DNA of 64,000 bases from Galeopsis tetrahit (Eukaryota; Streptophyta; Magnoliopsida; Lamiales; Lamiaceae). This document shows positions 36,183 through 47,066 of the stretch, piece after piece. The DNA is taken from contig OY776129.1 of the NCBI GenBank assembly GCA_963675135.1, positions 7,799,201 to 7,863,200 of the forward strand, written 5' to 3'. Below the pieces are notes generated by a model. That model had not been told where the DNA came from and did not search any database. It saw nothing but the letters and a program-made list of their open reading frames with translations. Position 1 is the first letter of the stretch. Each line of letters starts with the position of its first letter. Position numbers and translations under genes: made by a program.

Positions 36183-37473
36183 TGAAATATGTACATATAG
36201 ACCGTGTATGAAACATGCATATACATATCATGCACAAAATTTGCACGAAATGTGCACGTACAGATCGTGCACAAAATATGCACATGATATTTGTATTTTA
36301 TTCACTACAAGAAAAAAAGTATTTTATCACACATTTTTCTTCACATTATAAAATGTGTCACACATCTTTCGTCAAACCCATATATATAAACGTAGGCCCC
36401 ACGAAATCTCAAGGCCCAGGGCGGTCGCCCCTACCACCCTGCCTCAGGGACACCCCTGCTCCTCCGGCTATGAATCTTTGTGATTCCACCAGAATATTTT
36501 GCGAACGCGGAATTGTAAACAATAATATTTCAGTCGTTCTCAGAGTCACTTGTATTGTGTTTGAGCGTCAACATCTTATAGGAAAATTATCTCCTGGCAT
36601 TGGTAAGCTCTCTGAGCTTAAAGAACTTTCCTTACCAAATAAACATATTTCCAACCAAATCCCAGCGCAAATTGTTGTTTGTCACCAACTTGAGGTGTTG
36701 AACCTTGGAAAAAAATTTGTTTCTAGCGAAATCCCATCTGGACTGTCGTCGTTGATTCGCCTCTGGTTCCTTAACTTGTCTTCAAATAAGTTTTCAGGGG
36801 ATCTAAAATTCTTGAAGTACTTTCCTAACCTGGAAAAACTCTATCTTGCTGACAATATGTTTGCTAGAAATGTACCAGCATGCTCATTGAGATTGTTTCA
36901 GAATCTCAGATGCATTAACATTTCTGGCAACAAATTACTGATGAATGATGAGAATATATTCGAAGAGGAGAGCAACATCCTGAACCGCTACATGTTAGCT
37001 GAAAGTCTCCTAAAGATAAACAATTCCAATTCTAAAGAAGAGTTGAAGAAGAAGAAGAAAAAAAAAAAGTAGTTAAGTGCATTTTTGGATTCTCAGCTAG
37101 GATTTTAGTAGGTTGTCCTTTTGGAACAATATCCTCCTTGATTTTCATGTTCTTGAAATGCTTAAGAAAAGATTTGAGCTTAAGAATATTTAGCTTGATG
37201 ATTAAAAACCGGTGGACTTGGCTTTTGATGCAGCAGCGGGTAGAGTAAGAATGATCCTCCGTTGATTTCTTATGAAATATCTGGTGAATGCAAGTTTAAG
37301 GAATGAACCTTAATTTTCTCATATCATTCTGAATGTCTTCAACGTTCCAAATACATCCAATTTAAAGAGATTACAAAATGATTCAAACTTCATAAACAGA
37401 TGGGAGTTTGAAAGACGTATTGGAAAAGTCATAAACTTAATGCAGTAAATAACATTAATTAAGAAATAATTCT

Positions 37474-38060
37474 TCACGCAGTTTCATCCCCATCATTCTC
37501 ACCCGGTTGAGAATGATTCGTCCTCGAATCGCTATTAGTTTTATCCCCAATCGCATTCTCACCCGTGTACGGAACGAGATGCTTGACATTAAAAACTTCT
37601 GAGGTGCGGATATGAGTTGGTAAACGGAGGCGATAAGCGTTCGGATTAATTACCTCCAGAATTTCGAACGGGCCTATTTTACGCGAGGAGAGCTTGTTGT
37701 ACTCGTGCTGAGGGAAACGATCTTTCGTTAGGATTGCCCAAACAAGATCACCTACTTTAAACAACACATCGCGTCCTCGTGTGTCTGCACGACTCTTATA
37801 TTCTTCAGTAGTAGACTCGAGTTGGGTTTTTGCTTCTCCATGTACACGCTGAATTTCCTGGATCAAATCTTCAGCCCGTCGATCAATAGCAGTCGGTGTA
37901 GGCAAAGGGAGTAAATCTGTAGGGCCCCTTGGAATAATTCCATAAACTATCTGGAATGGAGAAAGGCGAGTGCTACGATTGACGGCTGAGTTGTGGGTGA
38001 ATTATGCCTGCGGTAGTATGGTGTCCCACGATTTCAGGTTGCCATCAACAAGACAGCGTA
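37474..38060 (-). pseudogene. Gypsy integrase C-terminal fragment
   Basis: The minus strand encodes the end of Pol. LLRCLVDGNLKSWDTILPQA lies at about 38000-38060, with an in-frame stop directly after it. Further on come KVGDLVWAILTKDRFPQHEY, RKIGPFEILEV and VFNVKHLVPY, followed by a stop at 37474. These are hallmark Gypsy integrase C-terminal blocks. The catalytic core is absent and no chromodomain is seen. Confidence 0.85.
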
Positions 38061-38566
38061 GAAGGTTCCCAAGATAAATGAGAGGTTTTACCACGTCGTT
38101 GACGGGATAATTTGAGTTGTTGCCACCACGTCGCGGCTCTACCGCGAAGGCGAGTGACCACCAGTTGCACACGGCGATCAACACGTATTTCAGCATAGGC
38201 TAGAACTTCTTCGACTGTAGTTAACAAGTCTAGGAGAGCATCTGCATCCATGGACCCCTGAAATTTTGGGAGATCAGTTCGAAATGGAGGGTGTGGTCGA
38301 TCAACCCGTGGCGGAGGGTAGGGGTCTTGAGTGGTGAAGGGGTTATCCAACGTTGCTTCGTCATCATCAGTGCCCGACTCGTCGAACACAGGATGGGTGG
38401 TATGATCGATGGTCGGATTGGGGCGAGGACGAGTGCCCTGTGCCGAGAGGAATTGTTGCAGTGCTTGTTGTATGTCTGTCATTTGGATACGGAAATCATC
38501 CATGCGGCGGTTTAGATCACTGATATCGGTAATAGCAGCACGAGTCTGTTGATTCCGTGGAGGCAT
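38060..38566 (-). pseudogene. Gypsy gag N-terminal fragment
   Basis: It starts at an ATG at 38566 (MPPRNQQTRAAITDISDLNR) just after the LTR and runs about 165 codons to the deletion junction. It includes a helical N-terminus, a Pro/Asp-rich linker and the Gypsy gag block AATWWQQLK. It then shifts out of the gag frame near 38090. In the family Gag packages element RNA; here it is truncated before any zinc knuckle. Confidence 0.8.
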
Positions 38567-39766
38567 GGCGGGAGCGTAGCCTGGACACGTGATACCAGAT
38601 GATGCAGCAGCGGGTAGAGTAAGAATGATCCTCCGTTGATTTCTTATGAAATATCTGGTGAATGCAAGTTTAAGGAATGAATCTTGATCTTCTCATATCA
38701 TTCTGAATGTCTTCAACGTTCCAAATACATCCAATTTAAAGAGATTACAAAATAATTCAAACTTCATAAATAGATGGGAGTTTGAAAGACGTATTGGAAA
38801 AGTCATAAACTTAATGCAGTAAATAACATTAATTAAGAAATAATTCTTCACGCAGTTTCATCCCCATCAGCTTTTCTCGAAAAACAGGATGTATTAGCTT
38901 CACTTCAAGTTATAGGAAGAGGTGGTTGTGGAGAAGTTTACAAAGCATGTTTTCTTAACAAGAAAGAAATCGCGGTAAAGAAGGTAACTCAGCAGCACAA
39001 CAACGTAGAGAAATCTTCAGACGAAGACGAGAAAATGCGCCAAATAAAGTCTGAAATTCAGACCATTGATAGAATGAGGCACCAGAATATAGTTCCCCTA
39101 ATAGCCCATCTGCCTCGGCCTGATTGCCATTACCTTGTGTACGAATACATGAAGAACGAAAGTCTTGAAGATTACATGACGAATACAAGGAAGATGCGAG
39201 CTGAATTGGTTGGCACTAGGGGTGGATGCAAGGCTTGAGTATCTTCATATGAATTAGAGCCCAGGGATAATTCATTGAGATTTGAAGTCTGCGAATGTCC
39301 TGTTGGACGATGAGATGGAAGCCCGGATTGCAGATTTCGGGCTTGGAAAAGCTATCTCGGATAATAATTCTCATGCTACATTTTCAAATGTAGCAGGAAC
39401 GTTGTGAAATATGTACATATAGACCGTGTATGAAACATGCATATACATATCATGGACAAAATTTGCACGAAATGTGCACGTACAGATCGTGCACAAAATG
39501 TGCACATGATATTTGTATTTTATTCACTACAAGAAAAAAAGGTATTTTGTCACACTATAAAATGTGTCACAAATCTTTCGTCAAACTCTTATATATATAT
39601 ATATATATATATAAGTAGGCCCCGAAGTCTCGGGACCCAGGGCGGTCGCCCCTATCGCCCTGCCTCAGGGTCACTCCTGTAGTCCTCTGGCTATGAATAT
39701 TTGCAATTCCACCGGAATATTTTGCAAATGCGGAATTGTAAACAATAATATTTCAGCCGTTCTCAG

Positions 39767-41008
39767 TGCTGGAACACGCCGACGAAGGCGGTCCGTCACC
39801 AGGTTCGTTGTTGGGTACCAAACGTATAAAACGAATTGAAACATAAACATCATGCATCTAAAGCATAGTTTAGATCTGTTACCTTTGAAGATCGAGGCGT
39901 TGATTCCAATCTACGGATCTTCTAGTCTGTCTCCCAACCTTGTTCGAACACCGGGTGGACGGCGCGCTATCAAACGTGGAGAAGGCTGCCTTTAGTTCGT
40001 CTCCTTGAAACCCTAGTCGTTTTCTCAATTTCATGTGTGCTAGGATTTTAAAACTATTTTGAGGCTCCTATTTATAATCTCCATAAGTTCATGGGCCAGA
40101 CTAGGGATCCATTAGAAGGTATAGGGTTTGGGCTTCTTATAGGCCCAAATACTCTTATGTTCAGCCCAAAACATATAATTTGGCCCGAGAACATTAATTC
40201 ATTCCACTAGAGAATTAATGTTGCACTCCCGTCCTATCCCGAACTGAATCAGGGCTTCTATTAGACTTTATAATTCCCCGTGTTTAAGATATCGCACGTC
40301 CATTAATTATTAAAGCTTCTGACTTCTTTAAATAATTAATTTCTATAATTCCTTGAGTAGTACCACTCAACCTTGTTGTCGTACGGATTAAATCCACATG
40401 CAGGGTTTAATACGGCAATCCTTTATGAGTTTTCTCAAGGGAACATCATCAGCCTGGATGTACAGGACACGGTGCCCTAATGCCAATAAGTAGACATCAT
40501 GCGAGCGATGCCACTACCCAAAATACGGAGCATGAAGAATCTACCAAGATTCTCACCTATGGTACATCAAAGTAGTGAACAAGCACCCCACACATCTAAA
40601 TATCACACTTAGGGTTAAGAATCATAAAAGTCACCAAGACCTCTAGTTCTTCATAACAGTCAGAACAGAAGAACATGTCTTATCTGTGATCCATTCAATA
40701 CGCCTCAGCGCACTAGTATAAACTAATGGCCAAGACAAACCAGTAACAAGTTTATACTACAACTTAAACCAATAGTTTTGTCCATAACTATCTCAGTTGT
40801 GAATATTGTTTATATCTTACAAGGAACTGACAATGTGATCTTCTGTGTGACTACAAACCCACCACATCGTCTACAATGCAAGATAAGCAGACATACAAGT
40901 AATCACAAAGAATGCAATAATGTGAAAAACCATTTATTTCAGATAAAAGGAAATCGAATATACTTCACAAAAGCCCACTAAAAGTTTGCTTTACAGTATA
41001 CACCAACA
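39767..41008 (-). repeat. Solo LTR, probably Copia (1242 bp)
   Basis: On the minus strand it begins TGTTGGTGTATACTG and ends CGTGTTCCAGCA. A 5-bp target duplication CTCAG is present at 39762-39766 and 41009-41013. There is no internal domain, primer-binding site or coding frame between the ends. A minus-strand TATA-like TATAAATAG is at 40068-40076. The insertion lies inside unit 2 of the array. Confidence 0.85.
40068..40076 (-). promoter_or_regulatory. Probable TATA box of the solo LTR
   Basis: TATAAATAG in the LTR's sense orientation (minus strand), inferred from sequence. A solo LTR can keep promoter activity. Confidence 0.45.
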
Positions 41009-42499
41009 CTCAGAGTCACTCGTATTGTGTTTGAGCGTTAACATCTTATAGGAAAATGATCTCCTGCCATTTGGTAAGCTCTCTGAGCTTAAATAACTTT
41101 CCTTACTAAACAACCATATTTTCAACCAAATCCCAGCTCAAATTGTTGTTTATCACCAATTTGTGGTGCTGAACCTAGGAAAAAAAATGTTTTCTAGCGA
41201 AATCCCACCTGGATTCTCATCGTTGATTCGCTTCTGGTTTCTTGACTTGTCTTCAAATAAGTTTCAAGGGATCTGAAATTCTTGAAGTACTTTCCTAACC
41301 TAGAAAAACTCGATCTTGCTGACAATATGTTTGCTGGAAATGTACAAGCAGCCTCGTTGAGATCGTTTCGGATTCTCAGATACATTAACATCTCTAGCAA
41401 CAAATTACTCATGAATGATAAGAATATATTCGAAGAGGAGAGCAATATCTCGAACCGCTACGTGTTGGCTGAAAGTACCTTATAAATAAATAATTCAAAT
41501 TCTAAAAGATAGTTGAAGAAGAAGAGAAAAAAAGTAGGTAAGTACATTTTTGGATTATCAGCTGGGATTTTAGCAAGTTGTGTTTTTGGAACAATATCCT
41601 CCCTGATTTTCATGTTCTTGAAATGCTAAAGAAATGATTCGAGCTTGAGAATCTTCAGTTAGATGATTAAGAAACCAGAGGACTTGTCTTTCCTAAAAAA
41701 AGACGATGGATTAGCTTCACTTCAAGTTATAGGAAGAGGTGGATGTGGGAAAGTTTACAAATCATGTTTACCGAACGGGAAAGAAATCGCGGTAAAGAAG
41801 GTAACTCAGCAGCACAACAACGTAGAGAAATGTTCAGAAGAGGACGAGAAAATGCGCCAAATAAAGTCTGAAATTCAGACCATTGGTAGAATCAGGCACC
41901 AGAATATAGTTCCACTACTAGCCCATCTGCATCGACCTGATTGCCATTACCTTGTGTACGAATACATGAAGAACAGAAGTCTTGAAGATTACCTGAAACA
42001 CAAGGCAGATGTGAGCTAAATTGGTTGGCACTAGGGGTGGATGAGGGGCTCGAGTATCTTCATATGAATCAGAGCCCACGAATAATTCACAGAGATTTGA
42101 AGCATGTGAATGTCCTCTTGGACGATGAGATGGAAGCCTGGATTGCAGATTTGGGCCATGCAAAAACTATCTTGAATAATAATACTCATGTTACATTTTA
42201 TAAAATGTAGCAGGAACGTTGTGAAATATGTACATATGAACCGTGTATAAACATGCATATACATATCATGTACAAAATTAGCACGAAATGTGCACGCACG
42301 GGTCGTGCACAAAATGTGCACGAAATGTGCACGCACGGGTCGTGCACAAAATGTGCAAGTACGAATCGTGCACAAAATGTGCACATGATATTTGTATTTT
42401 ATTTACTACAAGAAAAAAAGTATTTTGTCACACATTTTTTGTCACACTATAAAATGTGTCAAACATCTTTCGTCAAACCCATATATATAAAATGTGTCA

Positions 42500-43401
42500 C
42501 ACATCTTGCTGACAATATGTTTGCTGGAAATGTACCAGCACGCTCATTGAGATTGTTTCATCATTTTGTTGCATCAACATTTTTGGTAACAAATTACTGA
42601 TGAATGATGAGAATATATTCGAAGAGTAGAGCAACATCCTGAACCGCTACATGTTAGCTGAAAGTCTCCTACAGATAAACAATTACAATTCTAAAAAAGA
42701 AAAAGAAGAAAAAAAAGTAGTTAAGTGCGTTTTTTGATTCTCAACTGGGATTTTAGTAGGTTGTCTTTTTGGAACAATATCCTTCATGATTTTCATGTTC
42801 TTGAAACGCTTAAGAAACGATTCGAGCTTAAGAATCTTTAACTTGATGATTAAGAAACCGAAGGACTTGGCTTTCCTCGAAAAACAGGATGTATTAGCTT
42901 CACTTCAAGTTATAGGAAGAGGTGGCTGTGGGAAAGTTTACAAAGCATGTTTTCCTAACGAGAAAGAAATTGCGGTAAAAAGGTAACTCAACATCACAAC
43001 ATCGTAGAGAAATCTTCAGACGAAGACGAGAAAATGCGCCAAATAAAGTCTAAAATTCAGACAATTGATAGAATCAGGCACCGGAATATAGTTCCCCTAA
43101 TAGCCCATCTGCCTCGGCCTTATTGCCATTACCTTGTGTACGAATACATGAAGAATGAAAGTCTTGAAGATTACATGAAACACAAGGCAGATGCGAGTTG
43201 AATTGGTTGGCACTAAGGGTGGATGCAAGGCTTGAGTATCTTCCTATGAATTAGAGCCCACGAATAATTTACTGAGATTTGAAGTCTACGAATGTCCTGT
43301 TGGATGATGAGATGGAAGCCCAAATTGTAGATTTCGGGATTGCAAAAGCTATCTCGGATAATAATTCTCATGTTACATTTTCAAATGTAGCAGGAACGTT
43401 G
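42500..43401 (+). pseudogene. SOBIR1-like receptor kinase fragment, unit 3 (deleted)
   Basis: About 0.4 kb covering the C-rich block and most of the LRR part is missing. The leader's ACACATC joins directly to TTGCTGACAATATGTTTGCT. Retained are the last LRR, a membrane-proximal part and the kinase N-lobe (42786-42986: FLEKQDVLASLQVIGRGGCG). A frameshift follows in the VAVKK region, and a stop comes after HKADAS. The activation loop reads VDFGIAK. It resembles unit 1 most closely (KQDVLASL, AAATCTTCAGACGAAGACG). Confidence 0.86.
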
Positions 43402-43587
43402 TGAATTATGTACATATAGACCGTGTATGAAACATGCATATACATATCATGCACAAAATTTGCACGAAATGTGCACGTACAAATCGTGCAATAAAATGTG
43501 CACATGATATTTGTATTTTATTCACTACAAGAAAAAAATGTATTTTGTCACACTATAAAATGTGTCACAAATATTTCGTCAAACTCT

Positions 43588-43589
<2 letters not shown>

Positions 43590-43633
<44 letters not shown>
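43590..43633. repeat. TA microsatellite in the unit 4 leader
   Basis: A run of TATATA with one ACA interruption. The same position in unit 2 (about 39590-39612) has a shorter TA run; units 1, 3, 5 and 6 have only a few repeats. Confidence 0.85.
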
Positions 43634-43635
<2 letters not shown>

Positions 43636-43713
43636 TAGGCCTCGAAGTCTCGGGACCCATGGCAATCGCCCCTGTCGCCCTGCCTCAGGGCCACTCCTGC
43701 AGTCCTCTGGCTA

Positions 43714-44997
43714 TGAATATTTGCAATTCCACCAGAATATTTTGCAAATGCGGAATTGTAAACAATAATATTTTAATCGTTCTCAGTGTCACTCGTATTG
43801 TGTTTGAGCGTTAACATCTTATAGGAAAATTATCTCCTACCATTGATGAGCTCTCTGAGCTTAAATAACTTTCCTTACTAAACAACCATATTTTCAACCA
43901 AATTCCAGCTCAAATTGTTGTTTATCACCAATTTGTGGTGCTGAACCTAGGAAAAAAAAAGTTTTCTAGCGAAATCCCACTTGGATTCTCATCCTTGATT
44001 CGACTATGGTTTCTTGACTCGTCTTCAAATAAGTTTTCAGGTGATCTGAAACTCTTGAAGTACTTTCCTAACTTAGAAAAACTTGATCTTGCTAACAATA
44101 TGTTTGCTGGAAATGTACCAGCAGCCTCGTTGAGATCGTTTCTGAATCTCAGATGCATTAACATCTCTAGCAACATATTACTCATGAATAATGAGAATAT
44201 ATTCGAAAAGGAGAGCAGCATCTCGAGCCGCTGCGTGTTGGCTGAAAGTCCCCTATAGATAAATAATTCCAATTCTAAAAGATAGTTGAAGAAGAAGAAG
44301 AGAAAAAAAGTAGGTAAGTGCATTTTTGGATTCTCATTTGGGATTATAGCAAGTTATCTTTTTGGAACAATATCCACCCTGATTTTCATGTTCTTGAAAT
44401 GCTTAAGAAACTATTCGAGCTTGAGAATCTTCAGCTAGATGATTAAGAAATCAGAGGACTTGTCTTTCCTAAAAAAAGAGGATGGATTAGCTTCACTTCA
44501 ATTTATAGAAAGAGGTGGATGTGGGGAAGTTTACAAAGCATGTTTACCGAACGGGAAAGAAATCTCGGTAAAGAAGGTAACTCAGCAGCACAACAGCGTA
44601 GAGAAATGTGCAGGAGAGGACGAGAAAATGCGCCAAATAAAGTCTAAAATTCAGACCATTGGTATAACCAGGCACCAGAATATAGTTCCCATACTAGCCC
44701 ATCTGCCTCGGCCTGATTGCCATTACCTTGTGTATGAATACATGAAAAACAAAAGTCTTGACGATTGCCTGAAACACAAGGCAGATGTGAGCTAAATTGG
44801 TTGGCACTAGGGGTGGATGCGGGGCTCGAGTATCTTCATATGAATCAGAGCCCACGGATAATTCACAGAGATTTGAAGCATGTGAATGTCCTCTTGGACG
44901 ATGAGATGGAAGCCTGGATTGCAGATTTGGGCCATGCAAAAGCTATCTTGAATAATAATACTCATGTTACATTTTATAAAATGTAGCAGGAACGTTA
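43714..44997 (+). pseudogene. SOBIR1-like receptor kinase fragment, unit 4
   Basis: This is the least interrupted unit. It has an LRR stretch at 43935-44258 (SGDLKLLKYFPNLEKLDLAN) and a membrane region. A kinase frame at 44439-44795 has ERGGCGEVYKA, KEISVKKVTQQHN and CHYLVYEYMKN. A stop follows HKADVS. The next frame carries LALGVDAGLEYLHMN, IIHRDLK and ADLGHAK. Shared details with unit 2 (GGATTCTCATC in the LRR part, DLG, an expanded TA run in the leader) mark it as unit 2's closest relative. Confidence 0.88.
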
Positions 44998-45273
44998 TGA
45001 AATATGTACATATGAACCGTGTATAAACATGCATATACATATCATGCACGAAATGTGCACGCACGGGTCGTGCACAAAATGTGCACATGATATTTGTATT
45101 TTATTCACTACAAGAAAAAATATATTTTGTCACACATTTTTTTGTCACACTATAAAATGTGTCACACATCTTTCGTCAAACTCATATATATAAGTAGGTC
45201 CCTAAAGTTTTGGCGCCTAGGGCTGTCTCCCCTACTGCCCTGTCTTAGGGCCACCCCTCTAGTCCTCTGACTA

Positions 45274-46785
45274 TGATTCTTTGCGATTTCATCGGAATAT
45301 TTTGCAAACGCAAAATTGTAAAAAATAATATTTCAGTGGTCTTCAGAGTTACTTGTATTGTGTTTGAACGTCAACATATTATAGGAAAATTATCTCCTGC
45401 CAATGGTGAGCTCTCTGAGCTAAAAGATCTTTCCTTATAAAAAAAAACGTATTTCTAACCAAATCCCAGCTCAAATGGTTGTTTGTCACCAACCTGAGGT
45501 GCTGAACCTCAGAAAAAAGCTACTCACTCTGTCCACCAAAAGTGTGCTTAATTTTTTTTATACATGTTTTTAAAAAAATTATATTTTAATTATAAAGAAT
45601 ATATTTAGAATAATGAGTGAAGAATATATATGGGGGATACTCAATCTTGTTAGTAAAGTAAAAAAAATATTCAAAATTGAACTATTTAAATATAATAAGC
45701 ATATTTTTTGTGAACCCAAAAAAAGAAATGAGCACACTTTTGGTGGACGGATGAAGTATTCTCTAGCGAAATCCCATCAGGATTATCGTCGTTGATTCGT
45801 CTCCGGTTCCTTGACTTGTCTTCAAATAAGTTTTCAGGGGATCTGAAATTCTTGAAGTACTTTTCTAACCTAGAAAAACTCGATTTTGATGACAATATAT
45901 TTGTTGGATATGTACCAGCAGCCTCGTTGAGATCGTTTCAGAATCTCAAATGCATTAACATCTTTGGCAACAGATTACTTATGAATGATAAGAATATATT
46001 CGAAGAGGAGAGCAGCATCCTGAACCGCTACGTGTTGGTTGAAGGTCCCCTAGCAAAATAAATAATTCCAATTCTAAAAATAGTTGAAGAAGAAGAAAAA
46101 AGTAGTTAAGAGCATTTTTGAATTCTCAGCTGCGATTTTAGCAGATGGTCTTTTTGGAACAATATCCTCCCTGATTTTCATGTTCTTGAAATGCTTAAGA
46201 AACTATTCGAGCTTGAGAATCTTCAGCCTGATGATTAAGAAATTGGAGGACTTGACTTTCCTTGAAAAAGATGATGGATTAGCTTCACTTCAAGTTATAG
46301 AAAGAGGTGGTTGTGGGGAAGTTTACAAAGCATGTTTACCTAACGAGAAAGAAATCGCGGTAAAGAAGGTAACTTAGCAGCACAACAGCGTAGAGAAATC
46401 TTCAGAAGAAGACGAGAAAATGCGCCAAATAAAGTCTGAAATTCAGACCATTGGTAGAATCAGGCACCGGAATATAGTTCCCCTACTAGCCCTATGCCTC
46501 GGCCTGATTGCCATTACCTTGTGTACGAATATATGAAGAACGAAAGTCTTGGAGATTACCTGAAACACAAGGCAGGTGCGAGCTGAATTGGTTGGCACTA
46601 GGGGTGGATGCAGGGCTTGAGTATCTTCATGTGAATCATAGCCCACGGATAATTCACAGACATTTGAAGCTTGTGAATGTCCTCTTGGACGATGACATGG
46701 AAGCATGGATTGCAGATTTCGGGCTTGAAAAAGTTATCCTGGATAATAAACTCATGTTACATTTTCAAATGTAGCAGGAACGTTG
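45274..46785 (+). pseudogene. SOBIR1-like receptor kinase fragment, unit 5 (MITE insertion)
   Basis: The LRR part is split by a MITE at 45521-45757, between the blocks equivalent to NLGK and SSEIPSG. After the MITE, 45792-46061 reads LRFLDLSSNKFSGDLKFLKY and following. The kinase part, from 46210, keeps IERGGCGEVYKA and AVKKVT, then has a stop at 46375-46377. It regains YLVYEYMKN in another frame. The loop reads ADFGLEK, and the catalytic HRDLK has become HRHLK. Confidence 0.88.
45521..45757. mobile_element. TA-flanked MITE, family 1 (237 bp), inside unit 5
   Basis: The ends TACTCACTCTGTCCACCAAA and TTTTGGTGGACGGATGAAGTA match the MITE at 10210-10447 along the whole element. Both borders have TA. 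Neighbouring units lack it, which gives an empty site for comparison. Confidence 0.9.
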
Positions 46786-47066
46786 CGAAATACGTATATA
46801 TGGACCGTGTATGAAACATGCATATACATATCATGCACAAAATTTGCACGAAATGTGCACGTACGGGTTGTGCACAAAATGTGCACATGATATTTGTATT
46901 CTATTCACTACAAGAAAAAAGGTAATTTATCACACTATAAAATGTGTCACACATCTTTCGTCAAACCTATATGTATATATATATTAAGTAGGCCCCTGAA
47001 GTTTTGGCGCCTAGGGCGGTCGCCCCTACCGCCCTGCCTTAGGGTCACCCCTCTAGTCCTCCGAAT

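Larger units (their letters stand above)
37226..38869 (-). mobile_element. Internally deleted Ty3/Gypsy element (1644 bp)
   Basis: Two 270-bp LTRs (37226-37495 and 38600-38869) differ at only about half a dozen positions by eye. They begin TGATG and end CATCA on the + strand. A 5-bp target duplication GCTTT lies at 37221-37225 and 38870-38874. The interior, on the minus strand, is a gag start joined directly to the end of integrase, so protease, reverse transcriptase, RNase H and the integrase core are gone. Confidence 0.92.
36470..39404 (+). pseudogene. SOBIR1-like receptor kinase fragment, unit 1 (interrupted)
   Basis: In plants SOBIR1 is the LRR receptor kinase that partners receptor-like proteins in immunity. 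This copy keeps an LRR part open from the ATG at 36470 to a stop after a poly-Lys tract at 37070. It includes GKLSPGIGKLSELKELSLPN and LSSNKFSGDLKFLKYFPNLE. Transmembrane-like sequence follows to 37220. A Gypsy derivative (37226-38869) then splits it. The kinase part resumes at 38870 with IGRGGCGEVYKA, AVKKVTQQHN, KMRQIKSEIQTI and CHYLVYEYMKN. It ends after the DFG region (39345). The signal peptide, the C-lobe after the activation loop, and an unbroken frame are all missing. Confidence 0.9.
39694..42221 (+). pseudogene. SOBIR1-like receptor kinase fragment, unit 2 (interrupted)
   Basis: The fragment begins ATGAATATTTGCAATTCC. It is split by a solo LTR (39767-41008), resumes with the LRR part at 41014, and is frameshifted within LRR sequence. 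The kinase part from 41663 (MIKKPEDLSFLKKDDGLASL) keeps IGRGGCGKVYK, the AVKK lysine and YLVYEYMKN. It then stops after HKADVS at 42017-42019. The continuation (LALGVDEGLEYLHMN, IIHRDLK) is in another frame. The DFG motif reads DLG (ADLGHAK). The copy ends at 42221. Confidence 0.88.
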
